A stretch of 64,000 nt of DNA from Pseudomaricurvus sp033283175 (GTDB lineage: Bacteria; Pseudomonadota; Gammaproteobacteria; Pseudomonadales; Cellvibrionaceae). Where the stretch lies: contig JAWMQM010000001.1 of assembly GCA_033283175.1 (NCBI GenBank), positions 62,001-126,000 of the forward strand. The letters are read 5' to 3'. The position numbers and the translations under genes were made by a program. Of the stretch, positions 25,338 through 34,578 are shown one piece after another (the stretch's first letter is position 1; each line of letters opens with the position of its first letter). The notes beneath the pieces were generated by a model. It saw nothing but the letters and a program-made list of their open reading frames with translations, made no database searches and was not told where the DNA came from.

Positions 25338-28016
25338 TTAACAACTCAGTGGATCCACTTTGTCAGCGGAGATACCAAAGGCTTTCATGGCATCACTCAC
25401 CACTTTTGCCTCCAGCTTGCCCTCATCCGCCAGCGCCTTGAGCGCCGCCAGCACCACAAAGTAACGATCTACCTCGAAGAAACGACGCAGCCTGGAGCGG
25501 GTATCACTGCGGCCAAAGCCGTCGGTACCCAGCACACTGAAGCGGGCAGGAATTAAACCACGCAATTGCTCCAGGTAACTCTTCATGTAGTCGGTTGCAC
25601 CGATCACCGGGCCATCGCGCCCCTTCAGCTGCTGGGCGACGAATGGCACCTGGGGAGCCGCTTCCGGATGCAGCAGGTTGTGACGCTGTGCACGCTGACC
25701 GTCGCGGGCCAGCTCGTTAACACTGGTCAGGCTCCAGACATCGGACTCAACCCCGTAATCGTTGCGCAGAATCTCGGCGGCCGCTTCCACTTCCCGCAGG
25801 ATGGTGCCGGCACCGAGCAGCTGCACCCGCAGATCGGCCTTTTTGGTTTTCTTGCCGGACTTCAGCAGGTACATGCCCTTGATGATGTCCTGCTCCACAC
25901 CCACCGGCATCTCCGGATGGGTGTAGTTTTCGTTCATGGTAGTGATGTAGTAGAAGCAGTTCTCCTGCTTCTCGAACATGCGCTGCAGACCGTCCTGTAC
26001 AATCACCGCCAGCTCGTGACCGTAAGCCGGATCATAGCTGCGACAGTTGGGGATGGTGCTGGCCAGCAAGTGACTGTGGCCATCCTGGTGCTGCAGGCCC
26101 TCGCCGTTCAGCGTGGTACGACCGGCGGTGGCGCCAATCAGGAAGCCGCGCGCCTGGCTGTCACCGGCCGCCCAGGCCAGATCACCAATGCGCTGGAAGC
26201 CGAACATGGAGTAGAAGATGTAGAACGGCACCATGGGCACGCCACTGTTGGCATAAGCGGTAGCAGCGGCGATCCAGGCCGACATGGCTCCGGACTCGTT
26301 AATACCCTCTTCCAGGATCTGGCCGGTCTTGCTCTCCTTGTAGAACATGATCTGGTCGTGATCGTGCGGGGTGTATTTCTGCCCGGCTGAGGAGTAGATA
26401 CCCAGCTGGCGGAACATACCTTCCATACCAAAAGTACGCGCTTCGTCCGGCACAATCGGCACCACACGCTCACCGATATTCTTGTCCTTGGTGAGGGTCG
26501 ACAGAAGACGCACGAACGCCATGGTGGTGGAGATCTCACGCTCACCACTGCCCTTCAGCTGCGCACTGAAAGCGTCCAGTGACGGCGTCTGCAGTTGCGG
26601 GAATGTCGCCTTGCGGGCCGGCAGGAAACCGTTCAACTCTTCACGACGCTTGCGCATGTAGACCATCTCCGGGCTGTCAGGCGCCGGGCGATAGTAAGGT
26701 ACGTTTTTCAGTTCGTCGTCAGAGATAGGGATGCCGAAGCGATCGCGGAAGCGCTTGAGGCTTTCCAGATCCAGCTTCTTCACGGAGTGGGTTTCGTTCT
26801 GGGCCTCGGCCGCTGTACCCATGCCATAACCTTTTACGGTCTGCGCCAGGATGACGGTTGGCTGGCCTTTGTGCGCCACGGCATCGGCGTAAGCGGCATA
26901 GACCTTGAACGGATCGTGACCGCCACGGTTGAGGTACATAATGTCCTCATCGCTCAGGTCCTTGACCAGCTCCAGCAACTCCGGGTATTTGCCAAAGAAG
27001 TGCTCGCGGGTATAGGCGCCGCCGTTGGCCTTGTAGTTCTGCAACTCGCCATCGCACACTTCGTCCATGCGCTTCTGCAGCAGGCCGGTCTTGTCTTTTT
27101 CCAGCAGGGCATCCCAGTGACGCCCCCAGACCACCTTGATCACGTTCCAGCCGGCACCGCGGAATACGCCTTCCAGTTCCTGAATGATCTTGCCGTTACC
27201 ACGCACCGGCCCGTCCAGGCGCTGCAGGTTACAGTTGACCACAAAGATCAGGTTCTCCAGCTGCTCACGCCCCGCCAGGGAGATGGCACCCAGGGTTTCC
27301 GGCTCATCACACTCGCCGTCACCCAGGAACGCCCACACCTTGCGGTCGCCGCGGGCGGCCAGGCTGCGCGCCGACATGTAACGCATCACGTGCGCCTGAT
27401 AGATAGCCTGGATGGGCCCAAGACCCATGGAGACGGTTGGGAACTGCCAGTAGTCCGGCATCAGCCAGGGGTGGGGATAGGAGGAGAGGCCATTGCCGTC
27501 TACTTCGCGACGGAAGTTGTCCAGCTCGGTCTCGTCAAAACGCCCCTCCAGATAGGAGCGGGCGTACATGCCGGGGGAGGCGTGCCCCTGGAAATAGATC
27601 AGGTCACCCTGCTGCTCACCGTCATTACCGCGGAAGAAGTAGTTAAAGCCCACATCGTAGAGGGTGGCGGAGGAAGCGAATGAGGAGATGTGGCCGCCAA
27701 GACCCTCGTTATTGTCATTGGCCCGCATCACCATGGCCAGGGCATTCCAGCGGATCAGGGAGCGGATTCGGCGCTCCATAAACAGATCGCCCGGCATACG
27801 CTTTTCCTGGGTTACCGGAATGGTATTGCGGTAAGGCGTAGTGATGGCAGCGGGGAGACGCACACCCGCATTGGTGGCCCGCTCGGCCAGCTGTTTCAGC
27901 AGGAACGCCGCCCGCCCCTTGCCGCCGTATCGGATTACGGAGTGCAGCGCATCCAGCCACTCCCGGGTTTCGGCCGCATCCACATCCTCCTGAATCCGAT
28001 TCTCTTCTGTAGTCAT
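25338..28016 (-). CDS. aceE: Pyruvate dehydrogenase E1 component, homodimeric
   Basis: Thiamine-diphosphate enzyme that decarboxylates pyruvate and acetylates the E2 lipoyl group. The 892-aa length fits the homodimeric E1 of gammaproteobacteria. Seen: HISSFASSATLYDVGFNYF, YFQGHASPGMYARSYLEG, the ThDP motif GDGECDEPETLGAISLA (GDG...N type) and YGHELAVIVQDGLQRM. The C-terminus has GTDGFGRSDTRSRLRRFFEVD. It is first in the aceE-aceF operon. Lpd (E3) is not in the window. Confidence 0.96.
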   Translation of the reverse strand: MTTEENRIQEDVDAAETREWLDALHSVIRYGGKGRAAFLLKQLAERATNAGVRLPAAITTPYRNTIPVTQEKRMPGDLFMERRIRSLIRWNALAMVMRANDNNEGLGGHISSFASSATLYDVGFNYFFRGNDGEQQGDLIYFQGHASPGMYARSYLEGRFDETELDNFRREVDGNGLSSYPHPWLMPDYWQFPTVSMGLGPIQAIYQAHVMRYMSARSLAARGDRKVWAFLGDGECDEPETLGAISLAGREQLENLIFVVNCNLQRLDGPVRGNGKIIQELEGVFRGAGWNVIKVVWGRHWDALLEKDKTGLLQKRMDEVCDGELQNYKANGGAYTREHFFGKYPELLELVKDLSDEDIMYLNRGGHDPFKVYAAYADAVAHKGQPTVILAQTVKGYGMGTAAEAQNETHSVKKLDLESLKRFRDRFGIPISDDELKNVPYYRPAPDSPEMVYMRKRREELNGFLPARKATFPQLQTPSLDAFSAQLKGSGEREISTTMAFVRLLSTLTKDKNIGERVVPIVPDEARTFGMEGMFRQLGIYSSAGQKYTPHDHDQIMFYKESKTGQILEEGINESGAMSAWIAAATAYANSGVPMVPFYIFYSMFGFQRIGDLAWAAGDSQARGFLIGATAGRTTLNGEGLQHQDGHSHLLASTIPNCRSYDPAYGHELAVIVQDGLQRMFEKQENCFYYITTMNENYTHPEMPVGVEQDIIKGMYLLKSGKKTKKADLRVQLLGAGTILREVEAAAEILRNDYGVESDVWSLTSVNELARDGQRAQRHNLLHPEAAPQVPFVAQQLKGRDGPVIGATDYMKSYLEQLRGLIPARFSVLGTDGFGRSDTRSRLRRFFEVDRYFVVLAALKALADEGKLEAKVVSDAMKAFGISADKVDPLSC

Positions 28017-28301
28017 AATCCTCTTCCTGTCCTGACTCGGCGCGGGTATAGCGCCCTCTTAGCCCCCTTGGAGTATAGGCATCAGGCGAGCGATTGCAGC
28101 CTGAACGGGGCGTGACCAAATTTGTAGTATTTTTACACTAGAGCAACATCAATTTCAACAAACCAACCCCCGCACTTACACACAAACGCCGAATTCGCTT
28201 AATTTTCATACAGGTATGACAGGAAATTCTTGTAGATAAATTACAAAAACAGGCCGCAAGGCCACATATTGCTGTTCAGCCATGATGGCCGACAGCAATG
28301 A
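28017..28301. other. aceE upstream region
   Basis: 285 bp, AT-richer than its surroundings, carrying the candidate aceE promoter and a palindrome at 28206-28219 (TCATAC-AG-GTATGA). I did not find a PdhR-type ATTGGTNNNACCAAT box. Confidence 0.5.
28130..28158 (-). promoter_or_regulatory. Candidate sigma-70 promoter of aceEF
   Basis: On the minus strand TTGAAA (28153-28158), an exact 17-bp spacer and TAAAAA (28130-28135). This gives a start near 28123 and a leader of about 107 nt before the aceE ATG. A 14-bp palindrome lies about 50 bp further upstream. Confidence 0.55.
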
Positions 28302-31208
28302 TCAGGGGTATTGGTAGGACTGCAGGGTGGTTTTAAAGCGGTTCAGGTCCACTACCGGGACTTGCGGCGCCGGCGCATCCGGCTCGGCATCTGCCGTCAG
28401 CCACAGGCGACGCCCGGACTGCTGCAGCCGGTGCGCGTATACCGTAACACTCTCCGGAGTCAGCGCCCGCACGGCCTCAATCAGCTGTTGCCGGCGATCG
28501 AATTGGCTGGCATCCATAACGATTTCAGACCAGTAACGCTCTGCCTGTTCCGCCAAATTCTGCGGCGCCTCCAGCAGGCCGGTGAGCAGCGCCTGGCGTT
28601 GTTTTTCAAACTCCCCATCCCGTACCGGGGGCTGGCCCGCAAACGCCACCATGGCATCGACCACGTCACTTACCGGGGCCGCCGGCGACTGCACCACCCA
28701 GAGACTGCCGGCCACATCCTTGAAGCCCATGGCCGAAACAAACACGATATAACCCAGCTGCTGCTCTGTGCGCAGCTGGTGAAAGAACGGCGCCCGCTGC
28801 AGCTGTTGCAGCATGGACATGTGCGCCCGGTCGCGGACACTGTCGCCCAGGGCCTGCTGGTAGAGCACAACCGCGGTATCGTTGTGATCCACCTGCAGGT
28901 GGTAACGGGAAGGCCTGTCCGGCAACTTCGCCACCGCCGAGTGGTTCACCAGTACCGGCTTGTCCTCGTCGTCCGGCGCGGCATGCAGCCGATGCCCGAC
29001 AAGGGACGCCAGCTGCTGCGCCTCCTGCCGGTACAGGTTGCCGTAAAACAGCATCTTGAGCTGGCTACCCTGCCAGAGCTTCTCGGAGAAGCGGCGCAAC
29101 TCCAGCGACGTCACCGTCTCCAGCTCATTCGCCATGTCCAGCTGATCCCAGTAGGGGCTGTAGGTGAGTACCGGCAGCTTGCGCAGCAGCTGATCGTAGG
29201 GCGGTGCCGAAGTCTGGTTGCGCCAGCTGCGCACCAGTTCGCGGCGGATACTGTTGAACCGATCGGTATCAAAGCGATTGCGATCGATCACCCCCAACAT
29301 ACGGTTCAGCAGCAATCCCTGGCGGTCATTGTAACCACTGAGGCTCAGGTCCAGCCCGCGCCCGGTGGCGCGCACACTGAAATAAAGCCCTGCCAGCGAG
29401 GCCGGGTAGGCGAACTCGTTGAGGGAGTCGTTTACCAGGGCGGCGTAGAGATGAGTCAGGGCGGCAGAACGGGCGCTGCCACCGACCCGCGGCAACAGCG
29501 CGCGAATACGCACCTCAGCCTTGGGCACGTTGTAGGCGGTATCCTGCTGAAACCACACATCCAGGGCGTCAGTGCGCATGATAGGCTCAGGCAGCGCAGA
29601 GCTGCGACCGATGGCCGGCGGCGACTTTACCTGCAGACGCTTGGGAATAAACTGGTTGGGCTGCGGCAGCTGCAACTTGTCGAGGTCGGCCTTCGCCATC
29701 GTCGTCGCTTCCCGTTGCAGCGACTCCACCGCATAGGCAGCCTGGTAGTACTGGCTCTCCCGATCTGTCTCCACGTCGGGCGCGGTGACCACCCACAATA
29801 GATTGTCCGGGCGCAGGTACTTGAGGTAGCGCTTGATCAACCAGGCATCGTATTTGTCGTAACGGTAAGGGCCGCGGACGATATCCCTGACCGGGTAATC
29901 GTGCATGCTGTTGGCCAGCTGACTGACCGTATCAATGGGCTCGGATTTCTCCAGGAAACGAAACTCCATATCCGCCAGCGACTGCAACTCGTCAAAGCGC
30001 CACTCTTCCACACCGGACTCACGGATCTTCTGCAGCATACGGAAGGTGGCGGCCACCACTTTGTCCTGCTGCCGATACCCCTCGGGGGTGAGTGAGATGG
30101 TGATATTAAAGGTGGTCTGGTCACGGGAACCGTAACCGCCCCCGGCGCTGAGAGCCTCAGCCCAGCCCATCTGCTTCAGCAGTGACAGCAGACTGCCCTG
30201 CCCTTCGTGGCCAACAATACTGCCAATGTATTGCAGCGGCTTCTCGCGGTAGTAGCGCTGCGTCGGCGGCACCGGGAAAGCCAGGGTCAGGCGCCGCTCC
30301 TCTTTCACCGGCTTGATCTGCACCCGCAGCGGCAGGGTATTGCTGCCAAACAGCGGCACATCATGCTCATGGCTTTTCACCTTGCGCTTCGGCACTGCCG
30401 CAAAGTGGGCCTGCACCAGCCCCTGCAGCTGATCCAGCGATTCGCGCCCCAGCACCACCAGTGTCATGCGATCGGCCGAGTAATAATCCTCGTAGAACTG
30501 CAGCAGGTCCTCGCGCACCGGATCACCTTCGCGGTCGGCGAGGGTTTCCAGACTGCCCACACTGAATTTGGAAGACGGGTGGCGGGGGTTGACCAACTCG
30601 CGCCAGACATCCATCTCACGGCGGTAGCTGTTCTTGATCTTCGCCGTGTATTCCGAGTGCACAGCGTTGCGTTCGCGCTCTACGTACTGCTCGGTAAACA
30701 AGGGTGCGATGAAAAACTGCGAGAAACGGTCCAGCGCCGGTTCCAGATAGCGGGGGTCTACATCGAAGAAGTAGTTGGTGTGCTCGTTGCTGGTATAGGC
30801 GTTGTGACCGCCACCATGAGCGCTGATAAAGCTCTGGTATTCATCGGCATCCGGGTACTTGGCGGTACCAAGAAACAGCATATGTTCGAGAAAGTGTGCA
30901 AGGCCCGGGCGGTCTTCCGGGTTATCGGCACTACCGGCATCCACATCCAGCGCCGCAGCCGCCTTGTCAGCCGACGGATCGGAGATCAGCAGGACCCTGA
31001 GCCCGTTGCTCAGTTCGGTATAGCGATAGGCGCGATCGTCATTGCGACTGGTAACCGGCGCAACAGTGTCGGGACTTTCTGTGACTGCCTCCGTCGCCGC
31101 CAGGGTCGCAGCCTGAGCAAACGCCAGCAGGGGCAGTGCCGCCAACAGCCAGCAACAGAGCTGGTACGCCTTCCGTGGAGACATCTGGTTGTTACTTTTG
31201 AAACGCAA
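28302..31208 (-). CDS. M16 family zinc protease (pitrilysin/insulinase-like)
   Basis: A 968-aa exported peptidase resembling pitrilysin (PtrA). After a signal peptide (hydrophobic LLAALPLLAFAQA, about 21-33) comes the inverted zinc motif HFLEHMLFLG with the downstream Glu in ERNAVHSEYTAKI. AHGGGHNAYTSNEHTNY and four homologous ~230-residue domains follow. It likely degrades small peptides in the periplasm. The TTG at 31208 has GGGAG 6 nt upstream; the ATG at 31184 lacks an SD but also leaves a good signal peptide, so the start is uncertain. Confidence 0.88.
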   Translation of the reverse strand: MRFKSNNQMSPRKAYQLCCWLLAALPLLAFAQAATLAATEAVTESPDTVAPVTSRNDDRAYRYTELSNGLRVLLISDPSADKAAAALDVDAGSADNPEDRPGLAHFLEHMLFLGTAKYPDADEYQSFISAHGGGHNAYTSNEHTNYFFDVDPRYLEPALDRFSQFFIAPLFTEQYVERERNAVHSEYTAKIKNSYRREMDVWRELVNPRHPSSKFSVGSLETLADREGDPVREDLLQFYEDYYSADRMTLVVLGRESLDQLQGLVQAHFAAVPKRKVKSHEHDVPLFGSNTLPLRVQIKPVKEERRLTLAFPVPPTQRYYREKPLQYIGSIVGHEGQGSLLSLLKQMGWAEALSAGGGYGSRDQTTFNITISLTPEGYRQQDKVVAATFRMLQKIRESGVEEWRFDELQSLADMEFRFLEKSEPIDTVSQLANSMHDYPVRDIVRGPYRYDKYDAWLIKRYLKYLRPDNLLWVVTAPDVETDRESQYYQAAYAVESLQREATTMAKADLDKLQLPQPNQFIPKRLQVKSPPAIGRSSALPEPIMRTDALDVWFQQDTAYNVPKAEVRIRALLPRVGGSARSAALTHLYAALVNDSLNEFAYPASLAGLYFSVRATGRGLDLSLSGYNDRQGLLLNRMLGVIDRNRFDTDRFNSIRRELVRSWRNQTSAPPYDQLLRKLPVLTYSPYWDQLDMANELETVTSLELRRFSEKLWQGSQLKMLFYGNLYRQEAQQLASLVGHRLHAAPDDEDKPVLVNHSAVAKLPDRPSRYHLQVDHNDTAVVLYQQALGDSVRDRAHMSMLQQLQRAPFFHQLRTEQQLGYIVFVSAMGFKDVAGSLWVVQSPAAPVSDVVDAMVAFAGQPPVRDGEFEKQRQALLTGLLEAPQNLAEQAERYWSEIVMDASQFDRRQQLIEAVRALTPESVTVYAHRLQQSGRRLWLTADAEPDAPAPQVPVVDLNRFKTTLQSYQYP

Positions 31209-31291
31209 AGAAATCTCCCGTCAACCTCAGGGGCAAACCGATCCCGGCACATCAGCAATCACGAGGGATTTGCCGCCGAGCAGGCAAGATA

Positions 31292-32386
31292 CTACTCACC
31301 CTTGTCGCTTTCAACCACATCGCCCGAGGCGCCCCCCTGGGCTGGCGAGGGCCAGGCGTTGAGCACCGCCTTCACCAGGGTGGCCAGCGGAATGGCGAAA
31401 AAGACACCCCAGAAGCCCCACAAGCCGCCGAACATCAGCACTGCCAGAATGATAGCCACCGGGTGCAGATTGACCGTTTCGGAAAACAACAGCGGCACCA
31501 GCACATTGCCATCCAGGGCCTGAATTACACAGTAGACGATAAACAGCCAGTAGAACTCGCCACCCCAGCCCCACTGGAACAGCCCCACCACCATGACGGG
31601 TATGGTAACTACCGCTGCGCCGATATAAGGGACGATCACCGACAGCCCCACCATCAAGCCCAGCAACAGCGCGTACTTAAGCCCGAGCACCAGAAAAGCC
31701 ACATAGGAGACCACGCCTACCACCACGATTTCGATGGCCTTGCCGCGCACATAATTGGCCACCTGGTCATCCATCTCGTGCCAGATCTGGCGCAGCATGG
31801 GCCGGTGGCTGGGCAGAAATCCGGACAACCAGCTTTTAATCAGCTCGCTGTCCTTGAGGAAGAAAAACACCAGAATCGGCACCAGAATCAGGTACACCAC
31901 CAACCCAGCCAGCATCGGCAGGTTGGAGACCGAGAAGCTCAGCACCACCTGCCCCATGCTGCCCAGCTCTTCGCCCAGTGCTGCCATGATCTTTTCGATC
32001 TGCACAGTACTGATCAGCGCCGGGTACCTTTCCGGCAACAGCAGCAGCCAGTGCTGCACAGAGGTCAGCATGCGAGGCAACTCGCCCACCAGTTTGGCAC
32101 TCTGCTGCCACAACACCGGGATCAAATAGACGAAGCTCACCACCATGGCCGTCATCAGCAACAGGGTCGTAATGGCCACGGCCAGTACTCGGGGCAAGCC
32201 CCAGCGCTGCAACCTGTCAGCGACCCCCTGCAGCAAGAATGCGATAATCAGGGCCGAGATAGCCGGAGCGAGCACCGCACCCATGGTAATCACCAGGATC
32301 AGGCTACCGGCCAACAATACCGCCAGCAGCACCGCTTCCTCATGACCAAAGAAACGATCAACCCATCCGCGCAAAATTCTGAGCAC
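31292..32386 (-). CDS. AI-2E family transporter (PerM-like)
   Basis: A 364-aa inner-membrane protein with about eight hydrophobic segments. Family landmarks include PVLWQQSAKLVGELP, LKDSELIKSWLSGFLPSH and MVGLSVIVPYIGAAVV. Near the C-terminus are VQALDGNVLVPLLFSETVNLHP-type text and FFAIPLATLVKAVLNAWP. Members export small molecules or exchange sodium for protons; the substrate here is unknown. The GTG start at 32386 has AAGGAG 7 nt upstream. It is downstream of tusA on the same strand. Confidence 0.88.
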   Translation of the reverse strand: MLRILRGWVDRFFGHEEAVLLAVLLAGSLILVITMGAVLAPAISALIIAFLLQGVADRLQRWGLPRVLAVAITTLLLMTAMVVSFVYLIPVLWQQSAKLVGELPRMLTSVQHWLLLLPERYPALISTVQIEKIMAALGEELGSMGQVVLSFSVSNLPMLAGLVVYLILVPILVFFFLKDSELIKSWLSGFLPSHRPMLRQIWHEMDDQVANYVRGKAIEIVVVGVVSYVAFLVLGLKYALLLGLMVGLSVIVPYIGAAVVTIPVMVVGLFQWGWGGEFYWLFIVYCVIQALDGNVLVPLLFSETVNLHPVAIILAVLMFGGLWGFWGVFFAIPLATLVKAVLNAWPSPAQGGASGDVVESDKGE

Positions 32387-32461
32387 TCAACTACTCCTTA
32401 CGACAATGATATGGCACCGCGCTGGGCCAGCAGCTTACCACTGCAGACCGGTGATGGGTCA

Positions 32462-32680
32462 TCAGGCTTTTTGCAGCACATAGACAAAGCAGCCGTTTTC
32501 TTCGGCATCTTTGAGCAAGCTGTGCCCACTCAGTTCCGCAAAGGTACGGAAATCCCGCTGCGAACCAGGATCGGTGGCCAGCACTTCCACCTGCTCACCG
32601 GACCCGAGTCCATTCAGTGCCTGCTTGGCTTTCAACAGCGGTAGCGGACAGTTGAGTCCGCGGGCATCCACTTGCAGCAT
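32462..32680 (-). CDS. tusA: Sulfur carrier/sulfurtransferase TusA
   Basis: A 72-aa SirA/TusA-fold protein that passes persulfide sulfur, typically from IscS toward tRNA 2-thiolation or other acceptors. The active-site motif ARGLNCPLPLLKAKQAL is present (Cys about 12). The ATG at 32680 is chosen; an in-frame GTG lies four codons earlier. It is divergent from bepA and upstream of the AI-2E transporter gene. This tusA-bepA pairing is also found in Pseudomonas as I recall. Confidence 0.88.
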   Translation of the reverse strand: MLQVDARGLNCPLPLLKAKQALNGLGSGEQVEVLATDPGSQRDFRTFAELSGHSLLKDAEENGCFVYVLQKA

Positions 32681-32817
32681 AATTTTTATCACTCCGAAAG
32701 GCTCTGCCCTGCCTCACACACTGAACAATCCACTATCAGCGCTGTCTATGCTGTTGCTGGCAGGGCAACAGCAACTGGGTTAGAGTTAGGCCAATTTTTG
32801 CAAGGTATCCAAGCGCA

Positions 32818-34302
32818 GTGTTCACGTCAGACACCCCACCCCACCCTTCGCGTCTTCCCGTGTTACGGCGTCTCTGCCGCGCCTGGTGGATGCTGCCCCT
32901 GTGTCTGTCACTGCCGCTTGAACCGGCTCGCGCGCAGATCAATCTGCCGGAGCTCGGCGACTCCAGCTCGGCCATTGTGTCTCCACAACAGGAGTACGAG
33001 CTGGGCCAGAAGTGGCTGCGATTGTATCGCAGTCGGGTGCCTACGTCTGCCGACCCGCTAATGCAGAGCTATCTGGAGCAGTTGCTGAGCCGACTGGCAG
33101 CGTCCAGCCAGCTGCGCAACCAGAAGCTGGAACTGATTCTGGTGAAAAACCCCACCATGAACGCGTTTGCGGTACCCGGTGGTGTGGTGGGCGTACACAC
33201 CGGGCTGTTCATCTACGCCGCGTCCGAAGGTCAGCTGGCGTCGGTGCTGGCTCACGAATTGGCGCACCTCAGTCAGCGTCACTTTGCCCGCAGTGTGGAA
33301 AAAGCCCAGCAAAACAGCATTCCCACCATGGCCGCCCTGCTGGCCAGCCTGGTACTGGCAGCCACGGCCGGCGGCGACGCCGGTATTGCCGCCATGACCG
33401 CCACCCAGGCCGCAGCACTGGATTCACAGCTGCGCTTCAGCCGCCAGAATGAACAGGAAGCGGATCGCATTGGTATGCTCACCATGGTGGCAGCCGGCGA
33501 GGATCCCTACGCGGTGCCAGCCATGTTTGAACGCATGCTGCAGGCCACCCGTTACAGCCAGCGCCCACCGGAGTTTCTGCTCACCCACCCGGTGACCGAA
33601 AGCCGGGTGGCCGACGCCCTCAACCGCGCCAATCAGTATTCACAGCGGCAGTATCCACAGAATCTGGATTTTTACCTGATGCGCGTACGCGCGCAGCTGC
33701 TGCATGAGAATACCCCCCAGGATGCAGTGAAACGCTTTACCGGAGAGTTCGAGGGCGAAACCCTGTCCCGGGAGGCCAGCCGCTACGGTCTGGCCATTGC
33801 CCTGACGGACAGCAATCAGCCCCAACGCGCCCGGGAGCATATTGCGGCACTGCTGCAAAAACGCCCCGACGAGCCCGCCTATATAATTGCCTCCGCCAAT
33901 GTGGAGGCCGCCGATAACAATCTCTCCGGCGCACTGGAGATACTGTCAACCGCCCTGCGCGGGCAGCCCAATCATCACGCCTACAACATGCGTTACGCCG
34001 AGCTGCTGATGAAAGCCGGTCGCTACGACGATGCCAAGGCGACACTTACCGCGCAGGTAAAACAACGGCCCAAAGACGACAACATCTGGTATTTACTGGC
34101 CGAAGTGAATGGCCTTGCCGGTGATATCGTTGGCGTGCACGAAGCACGGGCGGAGTACTACCTGCTCAATGGCATTTTCGATAAGGCACAACATCAGCTG
34201 CAGAACGCCTTGCGCCTGGTGAAGGGCAATTACCACAAAACCGCACTGCTGGAAGAGCGCCTGCGGCAGGTGAAGCAGATGCAGGATGACAGCAAGCTCT
34301 AG
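32818..34302 (+). CDS. bepA: Periplasmic M48 metalloprotease/chaperone BepA
   Basis: BepA checks outer-membrane assembly, promoting or degrading substrates such as LptD. The 494-aa protein has an Arg-rich n-region and signal peptide (WWMLPLCLSLPLEPARAQ), then the M48 domain. The zinc motif HELAHLSQRH is at about 146-155, and the third ligand lies in RQNEQEADRIGM. A C-terminal TPR domain (~310-480) has repeated A-x-Y/N-L helices. The GTG at 32818 is taken as start; the ATG at 32890 would leave a shorter signal peptide. The BAM lipoprotein gene bamC lies elsewhere in this window. Confidence 0.9.
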   Translation: MFTSDTPPHPSRLPVLRRLCRAWWMLPLCLSLPLEPARAQINLPELGDSSSAIVSPQQEYELGQKWLRLYRSRVPTSADPLMQSYLEQLLSRLAASSQLRNQKLELILVKNPTMNAFAVPGGVVGVHTGLFIYAASEGQLASVLAHELAHLSQRHFARSVEKAQQNSIPTMAALLASLVLAATAGGDAGIAAMTATQAAALDSQLRFSRQNEQEADRIGMLTMVAAGEDPYAVPAMFERMLQATRYSQRPPEFLLTHPVTESRVADALNRANQYSQRQYPQNLDFYLMRVRAQLLHENTPQDAVKRFTGEFEGETLSREASRYGLAIALTDSNQPQRAREHIAALLQKRPDEPAYIIASANVEAADNNLSGALEILSTALRGQPNHHAYNMRYAELLMKAGRYDDAKATLTAQVKQRPKDDNIWYLLAEVNGLAGDIVGVHEARAEYYLLNGIFDKAQHQLQNALRLVKGNYHKTALLEERLRQVKQMQDDSKL

Positions 34303-34325
34303 CCCTGACAGCAACGCCAGTTGAG

Positions 34326-34574
34326 TCAGTAGTGAGGCGGTTTTTCATCCACAACGGTTGCCGCTGATGGCTCCGCCAGACGCCCCTCCACCGATTTCAG
34401 TTTCACCGCCAGCATCTGCAGCTGTTGCTGCTGCTGTTGCAGTTGGCGGTCCTGCCGACTGATGATCTCATCCAGGCCCTGCAGCGCATCCTCCTGAAAC
34501 GCCACCCGCGTCTCCAGCTCATCAATCCGCGCCTGCAACTGCTCCAAATTCCCCTGATCGGTTGTGCCGGACAT
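34326..34574 (-). CDS. slyX: SlyX family coiled-coil protein
   Basis: An 82-aa SlyX-like protein: a short coiled coil (LQARIDELETRVAFQEDAL) with a run of glutamines (QDRQLQQQQQQLQMLA) and the conserved EKPPHY end. The function of SlyX is unknown. The ATG at 34574 has GGAGG 8 nt upstream; the longer frame overlaps the upstream gene. It begins 4 bp after the serine hydrolase stop, so the two are likely co-transcribed. Confidence 0.88.
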   Translation of the reverse strand: MSGTTDQGNLEQLQARIDELETRVAFQEDALQGLDEIISRQDRQLQQQQQQLQMLAVKLKSVEGRLAEPSAATVVDEKPPHY

Positions 34575-34578
34575 CGCC

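Noticed and set aside
28017..28301. PdhR operator upstream of aceE
   Set aside because: No ATTGGTNNNACCAAT-type sequence was found; a GACCAAATTTG stretch resembles only half of it.
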